Positions 21,501 to 36,500 are shown, counted from the stretch's first letter. The stretch: 64,000 bases of DNA from Cyclaneusma minus (GCA_037179335.1 JAKZHN010000004.1:1674001-1738000); one strand, 5' to 3'. The notes: generated by a model not told the origin, from the letters alone. Made by a program: numbers and translations.

Positions 21501-24500
21501 ATACGCTTTTAAATATATCTATAATTTTCAAAATAAGCAATATTAAATATTAATTTTTAATAGTAATTGTGTTAAAACTTTTATAATTTATAATAAAGCA
21601 GAAATTTTTATTAATATAAAGCTTAGCAATAAATATAAATAATAAATTTGCCGGCGAATTTAATAGTTGTATAAATTTTTGGGCTAATATTATATTAAAA
21701 TATTTATATAATATCGCTTTTTTTTATTAAATTATAAAGAAATTTAAAAATGGATTTTTTTAAATATAAATTTAATGCAATAATTTCAAGATTTTTTATA
21801 TAAAGATAAGGTTTTTGCTTTTGCTTTGCTAAAAGCTTTAGCGATATTAATATATTTTAAAGGGATTGTAAATTGTTTATAGGTTTTAAACGGATTTTTA
21901 TATATAGCGAAATAAAAAAATAAAGCCAGCAATTTTTTTTGATTTTCTATTTAAAAATTAAATATATTAAAAAAGAAGATATTAATAATTTATTTAATAT
22001 AATTTATTTAATTGTTTCGCAATTATTTAATTAATTAATAAATTAAATTAGCGCAATTATAATTGGCTAAATATTAATAATAATTGGAAAATACTAGCCA
22101 ATGCAATTATAAAAAAATTTAATTAATTATAAATTTGCAATAAAGCTTCTTGCGGATTTGAAATTTAATACAATATTAATTTTTATATAGATTTGGTTTT
22201 TTATTAGCATTTTGCAAAAACTTTATATAAATTTATTATTAATTTTATTTTCTAAAATTGCTAGAATATTAATATTGAATAAAAATAATTTGTGCAGCAA
22301 TATTAATATTAAAAATAATTTAATTAAATTTAATAAACATAATAATGCTATTGCTGCTTTATTCGCCAGGGTTTTTAGCGGCGGAAAGTGTTTTTTAAAG
22401 CGTTTTAATTAGCTATTTTAATTTTAATATATTGCTATTTTTGTTATTAAGCTTTTGCTTTTTTATTGGTATATTTTTTTATTTTAGCCCAATAGGGATT
22501 TTTGCAATAAATATATATATTTATTTAATTTAAAAAATACAGTAATTTAAAGATAATTTGTTTCTTTTAAAAGGTATTTGTATTTTAAAAGTATTGAATT
22601 ATTGGAATCTATATCTTTTAAAAATTAATAATTGGGATTAGTATTTTTAAAAAATATAAATAAAAAATAATCAAAATGTACTTTTTTATTATTATATTTA
22701 TAATTGGCCTATAAAATATATTTTGGCTTATTATTAATTAAATATCTTTTTAATTTAAATTGGTTTTTTTGCTCGTAGCTTTAGCGAAGCTAAAAAACGT
22801 CAATTATTAGCCTTGTTTTAATTGTAATACCTAGCCTAATTACCATATTATAAAAAAACCGGAAATATAACGGCCCCGGATCAAAGCGCTCTCCACGGCT
22901 AGCCAGCCAAAAAAGCCCTAGCGTAATCCGTATACCATATAATCATTAAATTTAATTCTTATAATAGTCAAAAAGTTTTTTTTATAGTAATAAATACCTA
23001 TAAATAATAATTTATATTCTAGCCTTGGCTAAAATCCCAAATCCAGCTTATAACAATTCTATTGCTATTATTAATTCATTTATTATTTCCTATTATTTAT
23101 TTTTTAATTTTTTAAATAAATTCAAATCGTTAATTTCGCAGCAAAAGCCCAGCAATTACTTTTTTAATCCCTTGCAATAATTATAACAATAGTTTTTAAA
23201 TCTCCAATAATTGCTTTTGGCAAAATAGTATTTTTAAAGCCGAAATAAAAAATAAGTTAAAAGCCCTATATCAATAGCTTTTAAAATTAAACGATAATAC
23301 CCAAAAATTCAAAATATTTAATATTTTTAATAAAAAAGCCTTTAAGTTTTTCGCAATTTAATTCCAGCGTTTTGCTAATACCGATAAAACTCGCAAAGCC
23401 GCCGCCAATTATATCGCCGCTAAAAATAATAGCAATAGCAATAAAAATTTCTTAAGCAATAATTCTAATAATAATGATAGTTTCTTTAGCTTTTAAAATA
23501 ATAATTTATATTGGCTCCGCATTTTTATAAGCTTTACCACTTTAAAAAGCTTTTTAATTTTAATATATTTAATAATAATTTTAAATCCAAATTTAATTTT
23601 CAATATATTACTATAAAAAACCAATTAATTATTAACGCCAATTATGTTTTTATTATTGCCGCTATTATAGTTTATATTATATCTTAAATTAAAAAAAACC
23701 AATTATATTTTCCAGTTTTATTATAATGTTTTTAAAAAAAATCTTTTTACAATTAAAAAAGCAATATATAATTTTTTCCTCATTTGCTTTAATCTTTTTA
23801 TTAAATATAACGGCAAATACCTAAAATAACCCTATTATTATAATTTTGGGATTAAAATAACCCTGAAATTTCAAATTAGGGGCAAATCATAATAATTCGA
23901 TATATTTAAATAAGGCTTTTTAATTTGGGTATTTTATATTTTAATTTATATTATTAGCAAAAACAACTGTATTTTTATATTTAGCTTTAATTATAAATAA
24001 TATTTTAAATTTGAAAGTTAAAATCTTATTTTAATTATTAAAATAATATTTTAAAAGCTATTTTTTATAACATTATATAAAACAACTTTTATTAAAATTA
24101 ATTAATCTAATATAAAATAAAGAAAAACTAAAATATTTATAAAAGAATGTCAATTTATAGCATGGCGCAGCAAAAATATTTGTATTTCTTTTTTAATGTT
24201 ATTAAAATTCTATTTTTAAAGTAACTTCAAAATATAAAATTATTTATAGCTTTTATTTTTAAAATTAAGCGAATCCCAATTTATAATATATAATTTCCGG
24301 CTTTTTATTAATTATTTAAAAATCTTTTTTCATTAATATTTTTATGTATAAATAATATAAAACAATTTAAATATTAATTTATAATATTAAAACTTACAAT
24401 TTTTAAATTTATAATTTTTAAATTTGCAATATGTTGCCGATTTAACAAATACAAATTTAAATATTATAAATTTGCAATATATTGCTAATTTAAAAAATAT

Positions 24501-26500
24501 AGATTTAGAAAATTGAAATTGAAATATTATAAATTTAAAAATTGCAAATTGAAATATTATAAATTTTAATTAATATTAGGTTTATATATAAATTATTTTA
24601 ATTTCAATTATAAATAAAAAATAAATTTATTAAAATAAATTTGGCATTAATTTAATATTTTTACTTTTAAAACTTTGCTATAATTATAATTACTGTATAT
24701 AATATGAGTTGCTATTTTATATTTATTATATTTGATATTAGATTTTTGATTGTTTTTTATAAAATATTTTCCAATTTATAATTTATTTAATAATACTATT
24801 ATATAATATATACGCGGCTTTTAAATACAATTAAAATGCAATAAATAGAAACTGTATTATTTTTTTAAATATATATATATTAAAATAATTTTGCAGGCAA
24901 TTAAACTATATATAATATTTGCGTATATTGTAATATAATTTAATTTAATATTTAGCATATAGAAATTTTTAAATATACAAGATCTTTTAATAGCTAATTG
25001 TTTATTATTGGAATCTAAACCCAATAAACTGTATTTGCAAATAAAAATCGCAATTTCGACCTGCAATTCCGCAATTCCTTTTTTAGTTTTAAATTTTAAA
25101 ATAATTTGCTAAACGGCTTTTAAATTATTAAAATTTAAATTAGCTTGGCTTTGAATTAAATTAAAAATAGATATTTAATTAGCTTTGTTTTTATGTAATA
25201 TAATCATATCTCCGGCTAAAATACTTTAATTTTAAGCTTGTTTAGGCTAATTTATGTTAATAGACTAATTTGCATTAATAGGCTAATTTATATGAATAAA
25301 TTGGCTATTTAATTGGAAAGAGCTATTAAATAATTTTAAATTTTAAATAACAAAAGCATTGAATTGCTTTTAATTGGCAATATTAATAGCATTTTTATTA
25401 ATATTATTAATAGCAGCATTATTAGCAAATATATTATTATTTTTGCTATTATTTAATGCGGCTTTTTAATTTAACATAAAAATCGCGATAATAATATTAT
25501 TAAAATCAAACTGCTTTAAAATTAGAAAAAACTAGTTTTTAAAGCTTTTAGCAAAAATTAATATATTATAATTAGCATTAAATTTGCGGCTATTTAATTG
25601 AATAATTATTATTTTGCTAAATTATTATTTTTTAAAATAAAAGCAATTATTTTATTATAATAATTAAAAATAAATTGGCAAACAAAAATATATTATATAT
25701 ATGTTTTAGCTATAAAAAATAGCCATTGCTTTTTTTAAATAAAAATAGCAGTATTTAAATATTATGCATTGGAAATTTTACTTAGCTTTTTTAATAAATA
25801 ATGCTTACTTTTTATGTATTTTAATGCACGTGCTTTATAAAATGCCCGCAGGGCGCCCTTCTTAGCCCCATATAACACGCGCATAGAGTTTTTGCCTATA
25901 TTAATATTGCTGCTTTGCGCTATATAGCAATAAAATAAATTAAATGAGATAATTCAAATGGGTTTGGTTTTGAGAAATAATATTGCGATTTAATCAAGAA
26001 TTTATTTCACCGTGAGTGATATTATTTATAAAAATTATTAATATATAGCGCTACAATTATATTATTTTTATTATTATCTTTTATTTTTCAAAAACCTTTT
26101 TTCCTTTCCAAATTAATTTGCAAACTTTTTTCGTCGCCATTAATTTTTTAACTAATATTTAATTAATTATTCAAATTCTAATTAGCTATTAAATAAACCA
26201 AACTTTAGATATATTATAAAAAACATTATTTTTAATTTAAAATATACTGCGCTAATTTTTAATTATAAAAACTAATATAATTAATTTCAATTAATAAAAC
26301 TATATTTAATAAGCTAAAAATTTATAATATATCAAAAAAAATTATACGCTAATACGCTTATAAGAAACTACTAATTAGATTTAAAATACCAATACCAGCA
26401 AAAATACCATTGCTATAAAGAATTTTTATTTTAAATAAAATATAAATAAAAAGGCCAAATATATTGCCAATAATTAAAAAACCTTATATATAATATTTAT
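18591..26500. mobile_element. AT-rich block of degraded, mostly unassigned repeats
   Basis: Extremely AT-rich, no usable ORFs. Some coding-like patches survive. About 19380-19710 on the - strand reads as a protein-like stretch with a few stops (NWVNRFNAECKTGKIHLDLV and EHLDLTISRGFEVVQEV). About 20360-20520 on + reads KETGDLLISRNIISLDNIEF. About 23330-23410 on + has a gag-like FQRFANTDKTRKAANYI. Small GC-richer patches lie near 22860-22930 and 25850-25900. I could not assign the block to a family. It is probably nested, RIP-mutated retroelements. Confidence 0.5.
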
Positions 26501-29500
26501 TTATTTAGCTTTATAGATAAATAAAACATTACTAATTTTTGAAATTTTGCAATAAAACAAATTAAATTAAATCGCAAATATATTATTATTTTTAATACAA
26601 TAATTAATAATTATTTGCAAAAAATTAACAATTTTAAATAAAAGCCAAATATAATTATTAAAAAAGCTTAAATTAAGCTTTTTACTCTCTGATATAATTT
26701 TTTTAATCAGATTTTAATTATATAGCTATTTATATTAAAAATATACTTTTTTACTGCCTTTTTTTATTTTTGCCTTTTAAATACAGCACTATAATAAATA
26801 TATTAAATTTTCTTTTTTTAATGCTTAAAAAAACTCTTTTATTTTTGAAAAACAAAAAAAACTTTTTTGCTTTTACCAAATTTAATAAGGCCGCTTATAT
26901 TATTAATAGCAAACCAAAACAATTACTGTATTAGCGCCAAGCCAATATTAATAATAATATTGGCGTATAATTTAAAAATTGTAAAAAGCCTTTTATAAAA
27001 AAGTTTTATAATAACAAGTTCTATAATATTTTCAACTGCCTATTTTTTACAGCTATTTAAAAATTTATTTAAAATATTTCAAAGCTTAAAATTATTGAAT
27101 TTGCTTTTGCCAATTTTTTTTAAAAAAAGCAAATATTATAAATATTAGTATAAATAATAAGAAATTTTTATTTTAAAGTAAAAAAGGAAAAATACGGCTT
27201 ACATTATTTAAAATTTTATTGCTGCTAATAGTATTTTCAAATTTAATTAAATTGCCAATTTTAAAATTATATTATGTATAATTAATTTTTTCTCACTTTT
27301 TAAATATATATAATCCTGCTTTTAAAAAGCAATAAAAATAAAATATATTATATTATATTTAAACCAAATTGGAATAATTATAATAAAACTAAATTTAAAA
27401 TAATATAAATTTAAAAATATGCTTTATATTTTTAATTTTAATATAAATTTGCTTTTAAGCAAAAAACTTTATTAATAATCCTTTTTTGGCTTATTCTTTT
27501 TTATATATATTTTTTAAAAACTAGCAAAAGCTTTCCAGCTTTAAAATAATATTTAAATAATATTGCCAGCTGCTAAAAGAATTCCTATTATAAATATGCC
27601 AAAAAATCCAATTTAATTTAATTTATTAAATATACCGGCTGCTATAATGCAAAATACAATACCAATTATAGCGCAATATAATATATTAAATATAATACCA
27701 ATTACAGGATAAAATAAGCCAATTTTTAATATGTTATAAAATTTCCGATATAGCATAATACCACGGCCAACATTAAAATTTATTTTAAAGCTATTTTTAA
27801 AAACCAATTTAAAGCTTTTTAAAAAACGCCAAGCTTAAATTAAAGCTAAAACAATTTAAAAATCAAACCATAAAAAAGCTTAATAGTAGGCTATATAAAA
27901 TAAATACGCTTTATATTATTAAAAATATATTTATCTTGGTCCAATAAAAATTAATTGCATTTATATTATTACCAATTTTAAAAAAAAAATGAAATTAAAA
28001 CTGGCAAAAACCTAAAAGAATCTAATGCAATAATATTGAAAAGCTAATTAAAAAAATCATTTTTTAAAGTTCTATAAATAATCTTAAATTTAAAACTATT
28101 ATTTTTTATTTATTTTAGCAAAATAAAACAATTAAAAAAATTATTTGAATTATTAAAGTCTATATTTAATTTATATTAAATAATATTAGCCTTTTAATTA
28201 AATTTTAATTAAAAGCCGCTATAGCTAAAATATATATTTGGAATAATTCCAAACCGGATCAAAACTTAACGGCCGTATTATTAATCATAAAAAAACATAA
28301 ATTAACAAGCTTTTTAAAAATAATATTTATATTTAAAATTGCAAAATATAAATTTATATTAATTATAAAAGACTTTTTAAATATAATAAAAAAAACAAAG
28401 TATTTTTGCAATTTTATAAATGCATTTTTATTAAATACAATTTTAAAATTATACAATAATATAAATTCTACTATCCGGACTTTAATAACATAATATACAA
28501 AATAATAATAAAATAAAAGAAAATAATTAAAAATAATATATTTAATTTAAGATTTTGCAATAATTTTTACGGCTGTTGAAAAACTCCTAATAAACTGCCT
28601 AATAAATATTATATTAATAAATCCATTTTTGCCAGGCAAAAAACCAAAAAACCAATTTCCAAATAAATTTATTTTAAATTTAAACCACCAATTAAAATTA
28701 CGCTTAATATAATAATTTTTGCCCCAAAATTTTGAAGTTTTTATAAAAAGTAAAACAATACTATTTTGCATTTTAAATTTAATAATTTGGGCAATTATAT
28801 TAATTTATTATCCAATTTTGCAAAAACCATAATATTAATTAAATTTTTAATAACCAAAAATATCAATATAATTAATTTTTTTAAAATTATTATAAATACT
28901 TTTATAATATTAAATAGCGCCTATGTTCTTACAATTTGTTTTTGGTATAAAGCCGGTTTTTAAAATTAGCAATTTCAAATATTTAAAACGCAATATTATT
29001 AAAACCAAAATCCGCAAGCAAAATCGTTTTTTAAAAAAATCTATTATAGCTATAATAGCTAATAAAAAGAATTGTATAAATTTAAAGTTATTCTAGCTAT
29101 TATAAAAATAATTTATAATATCCCTATTTTAAAAAACTATAACAAAACCGTTGTCAACCCTTTATATAAAAACCAATAATAAAAGGCCATTATATAAAAA
29201 CTAAAAACAATTCTTGCTAATAATATTTGGATTAAAATTGCTATAGATACCGCTTTTAATTTAATTTTTATAAAATAAATATGTACTATTAAAATCAATT
29301 TTAATAGCGGAATTAATAAATTTAAAGTTTATTTTATAATTAAGAATTTCAATTAAATTTAAAGCAAAAGTTTTATTAATATATTTTTTTCTATAATTTA
29401 AATAAATATTTTTTGTATTTTTTTAGCTATTATATTATAGAAAAACCTTAAATACCATTATTTTAATATTAACAATACCTTTACAAAATCCATTTTTTAT

Positions 29501-30963
29501 AAACACCTTTATTTAGCTTCGCTAAAAGATATTACAATTTGGCCAAAAGATATTTTTTAATTAAATAAAACTCTCTATAAATTAAAATAAATTGCTTAAA
29601 ATTAAAATCTGCTATTTAAATTTAAAGTAATTTAATTTAAATTGAAATAAAACTCTAATAATCCCTATTCATTTATTTACAAACGTATTAGCATATTTAT
29701 TTTAATTTATATTAATAATATTATTGCTGCCGCTAAAACAATTGCTAAATGTAATTAATTTTATTTTCAATTAATAAACCAATTTATTGCCAAAAATCTA
29801 AAAAGAAATTAAAAGAATCCTTGGTATAAAAATCATTTAAAACAAGAACTCCAAATTTATTTGAATTAATTAAAAGCAATATATTAATAGTTTTTATAAA
29901 GAATTTGGCTTTTTAATTAAGAAAAAACATTTATATTTAATATCTATAATAAATAATACTAATATAATAGTACTAGCCAAAGATAATAAAAAGCGGATTA
30001 AATTAAATTCCTATGAGCGAAAATTTGGCAAATTTATATTTATTATAATGCTTATATAATTAAATATTTATTTCGCAACCGGCAAATTAGCGCAATTTAT
30101 ATTTAATTCCTGCAAGCGCTATAATATTATTTTAATATAATTGCTTTATTATTTTAAATTAATTATAAATTACAAAATTAAATATAAATTAAGCAAATTA
30201 AATATTATTAAAAACCAATTTAAAATATTTAATAACGCATCCTACAAACCATTCCCCCATTTTTAAAGCATTAGCGGGTTCATTGCAATATTGCTTAAAA
30301 AAGCAATATTATAATTAAATAAAAAATAGAAACATATAGCTATATTAATTTGCAAAACCAAATATATTGCTGCAATTATTAATATTAAATAAAATTAATA
30401 GCTTAAATAAATATTTAAAACTATAAGCTATAATGAATTAGTTAATAAAAATCTATATTATATTAATATAAAACATAATAATTAAAAAGCTATTATTTTA
30501 ATTAAAAACTTTTAATTTTATAAAAAATCGAAGTATATTAATATAGCCTATCAATTTATATATAAATTAAAAAATAAAAGCAAGCAGCAACCCATTTATA
30601 TATATATAAAAATTATAATTGCAAATGGATTTATTGAGCCATTTTTAAAAATTTAATTTAAAAAATTTAAAAATATATTAAAAATAAAAAATTGTTTTAA
30701 ATAAAAAAACGCTCAAAATAATGTATCCCAATATAATTTTAAAAAAATATTAAAATAAAACAAAATTATATACAAATTGCTATAAGGCTTAAAACAATAT
30801 TAAAATAAGCTTCCGGCAATACGAAAATACAAGAATTACAGGTCATTTACAAAACCCATTTATTACATAAATAAGCAAAAGCCACGCATATATATACCAT
30901 TTCCTATAATCATAAAATCCCCTTCCCTTTTTAACGCTTTAAAAATAAAAGGATCTCTACCCA
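26500..30963 (+). mobile_element. RIP-degraded Ty1/copia retrotransposon
   Basis: Reading + through stops gives copia pol. Reverse transcriptase around 29500-29830 shows a catalytic-loop equivalent LIYINNIIAAAKTIAK (YVDD changed to YINN, codons at 29708-29719), preceded by NNNPYLFINKRISIF as in copia RTs. RNase H around 30220-30680 shows FNNASYKPFPHF and SISGF (counterpart of DASxADD..RSTSGY), a KNRSILI-INLYIN stretch (KNPVFHDRSKHIDIRYHFI) and LQMDLLSHF (QxADxLTKPL). Integrase and gag probably occupy 26.5-29.3 kb but are too decayed to delimit. TGTTGAGATT at 30965 could be the start of a 3' LTR interrupted by the next element; this is speculative. Left boundary is approximate. Confidence 0.7.
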
Positions 30964-31394
30964 TGTTGAGATTTCACAGACTTTATTAATTGGAATTTTG
31001 CCAAAAAATACTATTTGCCTTTATTTTAATTTTCTAAATTAAAGTAATTAATATTAGCTAATAGCAAATTAGCGCTATTAATTATAAAGATTCTAATTGC
31101 AAAAATCACTATTAATAATTATATTGAAAAATAGATATTGTTTTAATAATATTATTTTCTGCTATTTTAATAATTTTTGGATTCTTATAGCTAAAATATT
31201 ATAATTTTAATATTAATTAAATAAAAAGAGTTTTTTATTGAAAAGTTAAATATTGTGCTAAAATATATTTTCTATATAAATATTGGCTAATATTAATAAA
31301 TTCTTTTTCTTTTAAAAATAGCATTTTTGCTAAAATTCCCAGTATTATTTTAAAACGGCTAGGAAATACAGTATCTTTTAAATTCATATGTTTT

Positions 31395-31590
31395 CTATTT
31401 TTTAAATTGGTATTTTTTATATTAAATAGGCTAATTTTTAAAAAGATATTTTCTATATTCTTTAAGCCGATATGTTTTATATTAAAAAAGCCAATTTTTA
31501 AATAAATATTTTCTATATTTTCTAAGTCGATATTCTTTATATTAAATAGGCCAATTTTTAAATAAATATGTTTTATATTTTTTATATTTC
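31395..31590. repeat. 60-bp tandem repeats in the 5' part of gypsy copy A
   Basis: About three imperfect units of roughly 60 bp with the core TTTCTATATTTTYTAAGYCG, followed by ATATTCTTTATATTAAA and CCAATTTTTAAATAAATA. The same array occurs in copy B (about 60425-60560), where the - strand stays open and encodes 20-aa repeats of the type LENIGNIYLKVGLFDIKDIG. Confidence 0.75.
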
Positions 31591-32824
31591 AATTAAGCAA
31601 TTTTTTTAAATTGCAGAAATTGCTTTATTTGCAATATTATAATCTATTTTAATATTAATTAAAAAAATATTTTTTTGTATTTTAATTTTAAAATTTTATG
31701 CTATTTATTAGCAGTATAGAAAGGCCGCTAAATTAACAATTTATTATTAATTTTTTTAAATAATAATAAGGCTTTTCGCGTATTTTAATAATTTGATATT
31801 TTTGGCTTTTTTTTATTTGTTTATTAATTCTTTTTTTTTTTATTTTATTAATTATAAAACCTAATAGTAAAAAATTATTATATTTAAAAATAGAAATTAT
31901 TTTCTTTCAAATTAATTAAATTTTTATTTTAAAATAGGATTTCTATATTATAAAAAACATTCAAATTTAAAGGAATTTAAAATAAAAGCCTATATAATAT
32001 GCAGCAATTTTTTTAAAAAAAATTACCCTATTAGAAGAATAGCTAATAGAATCTGTATTATTATTAGGAAAATAGAAGAAATAGTATTTTTATTATTAAA
32101 TATATTTTTTATATTTTTTTAGTTGATATTGGATATTTATTAATTTAAATTAGATATAAATAATATTAATATAAATGCTGTATTTAATTTTACTATATTT
32201 GCTTATTAAAAATAAATCCAGTATATAAAAACTATTTAGAAAAAATTGAAAAAAATTGAAAATTAAAAAAACTGCGCATATATAAAATACAATTTTTAAA
32301 ATTGCCAAATTTAGTATAAAAAAAAGGATTTACCGGTTAAAACTATCCAAGTAAATTACGCTTTTTATTTTTATTAATATATAATATTTTTTAATCTTTT
32401 GCTATTTTAAATAAAATATAAATAATTTTTAAAATATAAATAAATTAAGCAAAATAATTAGGGAAAATATTATTAAATTTATAAAAGAAAACTCTAGTAT
32501 AAGCCTCAAAGAGATTTAAAATAAGTTTTTTAAATGGCTTTAAAATATATTGGATATTCTTCTTTTTAAAAAGATTAATAAATTGTTTTTCAAATAATTT
32601 TAAAATTATAGAATTAAGCTATTATTTGGAATAAAGCTATTTTATTATAAAAACCGATTGTTTTTATTAGGAAAATTAGAATATATTAAGAAATAGCTTA
32701 ATAAGCAGTTTTTTTATAAATTCATTTAAAAATTAAAATCCAAACATATAGTATTGCTAATACTAATAGCCAAATTAAAATATACATATATATTAAAATT
32801 ATAAAGGCTTGAATAATATTACTA

Positions 32825-33634
32825 TATTTGCAACCCCATTTCCTATTGCCGACTTGTTACCGATATAGCGACACAGCGATATATATCCATGCTCGCGATA
32901 TCTGCGGCTATTGCGCGACAAATTAGCAATAAATTGCGCAATTTGTTAAAAGCATTGCAGCAATAGCTATTTGAAAGTATTTCATTTGCAGCCGAAAAAA
33001 GCCTTAGAGATTTCCATATTTAAACTCCGGATATAGAGATTTGCTAAAGTATAAAAATTTTACAATTTTGGCAATTTCGATCTATATGGATTGGGATTGC
33101 TATAAAAGCTGCTCCGGATTTCCGCCATTCCCCGCATTTTTGCCATTGCATACAAATAGCTTTATACCAGCTATATTAATTAGCTATATCAGCCAGCTAT
33201 GCCAATTAATTATGCCAATTTCAATACAAGCCAATTTTTATATGCATGCCTATTTGTAAATTTTGCAAAAAAATAAAAATAGAATAGAATTTAAAATTAA
33301 AAATGGCAATTTAAGCTTTAATTGCAAGGGCTTTTGCAAATAAGCAAGGGCTTATTAGCTTATAATTGAAATAATTAAATGGAAATAGCTAGCTGGCATG
33401 CAATTATTAAAATTGGCATTTCTTTTTGTATTTTTGCTTTTTTGCTTTTTTGCTTTTTTATATATTAGCTTTTTAATTAGTAATAAGCTCGCAATAGGCC
33501 AGCAGCAGAAAATATATGCTTGTAATTGCAGCAATAGACGCGGAGCAAGTACTTTTATTTATAATTGGTCCGTAACTAGTCAGCGATCGGAGAGCACCGA
33601 GGCCTTCCAGCGATAGGAAATGGCATTGCAAATA
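32825..33634. mobile_element. 810-bp TIR element (MITE-like) inserted in gypsy copy A
   Basis: The ends are inverted repeats of about 27 bp. The left end reads TATTTGCAACCCCATTTCCT and the right end, on the opposite strand, TATTTGCAATGCCATTTCCT, with similarity extending a few more bases. TA dinucleotides flank it at 32823-32824 and 33635-33636. Copy B has the uninterrupted site with a single TA (about 61609-61610). It is less AT-rich than its host and holds no transposase, only small ORFs, so it looks like a non-autonomous Tc1/mariner-type element. It interrupts the reverse transcriptase region. Confidence 0.85.
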
Positions 33635-35681
33635 TATTAAAAATTGCTATTTTTTGCCTTTAATTAAAAGAATTGTATATAAAGCCAAAGTTTATATTAA
33701 ATCTAATATTATTGCTATATTTAATAAACTAAAAATAGCAAAAAGAAAGAAAAGAAAATAATATTTATTATTTATTTCGGTTTCTTTAAATTATTAATTA
33801 TATTATTTGGATTTTATAATATTTTAGCCTTTTTTAATATTATATTAATAATTTTTTATTTAATTTGCTAAATAAAATATATATAATTTATTTAAATAAT
33901 TTTTTAATTTTTTTAAATAATTTAAAAAACATAGAAAATATATTTAGAAAATGGTTTGCTGCTTTAAAAATATAGGCTTTTAAATTAATATTTTTAAGTA
34001 TAAATTTAAAATTATTTGCACTAAATATTTAGGCCTTTATATTGTGTTAAATAGTATAAAAATGAATTTAAATAAGGTATTTGCTATTTTAATTTGGAAA
34101 TTATTTATTTATTATTAAACGTTTATAAAAATTTATAAAAATTGCTAATTTTTATTAAAAAAATTGGGGTTTTTTTTAAAATAGCCAAATTATTAAATAA
34201 TTTAATTAAAAAAAATATATATAGAAAAAAGCTTAGCAAAATGCCTTTAATAAATTTAAGCAAATATTTATTTTTGCTTTAATTTTGGCTTTTTTTAATT
34301 ATGGCAAATGCATAATTCTGAAAATAAATGCTTTACATTATATTTTAAAAGAAGTATTTTTTTAATATAGAAATAATAATATTTTGCATTTTATAATTTA
34401 ATTGTTTAAAATTTATAATTTTGCTAAATGCAATTATAAAATTTATAATAAGGAATTTTTAGCTATAATTAAGTATTTGGAAAAATAAAAATTAGAAATT
34501 TAAAACTTATTAAAGAAAATTGAAATTCAAATTAACTATAATAATTTAAAATGTTTTATAATAATAAATCAGCTAAATTAAAAATTAATTTATTAATTTA
34601 AATTTTTTTAGGCTTTAATGTTAAAATTATTTATAAATTAAAGTTTTAAGCAATTAAATTAAATATATTAAGCAGGCTTTTAAAACACCAATTTTAATAT
34701 ATTAAAAATAAAACGCTATAGTATTACTTAAAAATATTATTGCCAAAATTAAATTTTTTATTCAAAGCCTTATATAATTTAATAATATAAAAAATTTATT
34801 TTGCCCCAATATTAATTTTAAATTTTAAAATAAATTTGGAAAGATCTATTAAAAAATTTATTAAACAAATTTATAAGATATTAAATATTTCAATATTTAA
34901 ATTAGCAGCTTTAAAAAATAAAACTTTTAAAATTTAATTAAAACAAATATATTTAATTTTTAAAAAGCAAATATTTTATTTTTTTATTTTAAAAAAACAA
35001 ATTATATTATAAAATTTAAAAGAAATAAATTGGATGTAAATATTTTTTAATATATTTAACTTGGCAATTTAAATTATTTATAAATATTATTTAATAATTT
35101 TAGCCGGATATTTAAAAAACGAAGTTAGCCAATATTAATTAGTATTACTAATGGCCAAAAATATTAAAAAATATAGCCAAATATATTAAAAAATATATAT
35201 TTTATAATAAAATCAAGGTATTTAAATTATTATTTTCAAAATATTTGCAACTTCTATTAATGCGTTTTAGGGCTTAATTAAATATATTTATAAATTATAT
35301 TATATTTTTATTTAAATACAAAAGGCATAGCCAAAGATATTAATATATAATAATAATAATTTGCAAATTAATTAAAATAAAATATTTTATTGCTATAAAA
35401 AGCTTGAAAGCTAAAAGGCTTGCAAAAGTCTTTTTTAAAAAAATCTATTGTATTTATAAAATTTCTAATAATCTTATTTTAAATAAAAAAATCCAATTTA
35501 TTTCTCGATTTTAAAAATATTTATTTAAATACTCTAAAATTAATTTAATGCCATTATTTATTTTTTTAAAAATTAATAATTAAATAAAAAGATTCAATGC
35601 ATATTTAAAACAGTATTTCCAAAGCTTTATATTATTTGCATAAAATAATTAAATGGATTAATTGCCCCTAGCAAAATTATC

Positions 35682-35814
35682 AAAATTATAAAAATTATAA
35701 AAATTATAAAAATTATAAAAATTATAAAAATTATAAAAATTATAAAAATTATAAAAATTATAAAAATTATAAAACTTATAAAAATTATAAAAATTATAAA
35801 AATTATAAAAATTT
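35682..35814. repeat. 9-bp tandem repeat (AAAATTATA), about 15 copies
   Basis: A near-perfect array of AAAATTATA units with one variant (AAAACTTATA). The matching position in gypsy copy B (about 63395-63415) has only one or two units, so the expansion is private to copy A. Confidence 0.95.
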
Positions 35815-36500
35815 TCGCAAATTATAAATATTATTTTTAAATATAAATAGAGTTTTCTTTAGCTTTATTTTCCGGATATATTAGCTATTTAAAAGCAAGG
35901 CTTTTACAAAACAAATATAATAGCAAATTGTATAAAACAAAATTAATTAAAAGCTTTAGCCTAATAATTTATTAATAAATATAAAAAAAATATAAATTAA
36001 TATTATTTAAAAGCTCTCATATTTAAAAAAGGCCAATTGGTATATATTAATATTAAAAATATGAAAATATATTATTCTATAAAACAATGGGCCGGGCCCT
36101 CATTAATAAATAAAATTCACTAAAAAATAAATAATTTAGAATTTTTAAGAAATATAAAGCATTTTCCAATATTTTTGTTTTTAAGCTAAAGCTGAAATTA
36201 AAAGGCTTATTTGGCCAAAATAAAATTAACAAAATAAAAAGCAAAAATATTAAAAGCCGGATATTAAAAAGAAATAATAAAATTTAAAAAACGATAAACA
36301 AATGGAAATTTAATGGCATTTTAAATATTTATAATTAAAATTTAAAATTAAATTAGGAATTTATATACCAAGTTAAACAAAAAAACTATTAATCAAGCTA
36401 ATAGCCGAAAGCGGATTTGCATAAATATAAAAAATATTTGTAAAAATAGCATTAGCGGTATTTAAATAAATTTGGCCTATTGGGGTTTTAATTAAATAGG

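Larger units (their letters stand above)
30984..36500 (+). mobile_element. RIP-degraded gypsy element, copy A
   Basis: Collinear with the element starting near 60020 (copy B). Pol is on +. RT lies at about 33650-33990 (LIKRIVYKAKVYIK, later LFGFYNILAFF), followed by KYLGLYIVLNSIKMNLNKV near 34020-34080. RNase H is near 34380-34640 (NFAKCNYKIYNKEFLAIIKY). The integrase zinc-finger region is near 35100-35240 (MAKNIKKYSQIY). The 5' part carries 60-bp repeats (31395-31590). It is interrupted by an 810-bp TIR element (32825-33634) and has a private 9-bp tandem array. It differs from copy B by about 1.3 kb net. LTRs were not found, so both outer limits are approximate. Confidence 0.8.
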
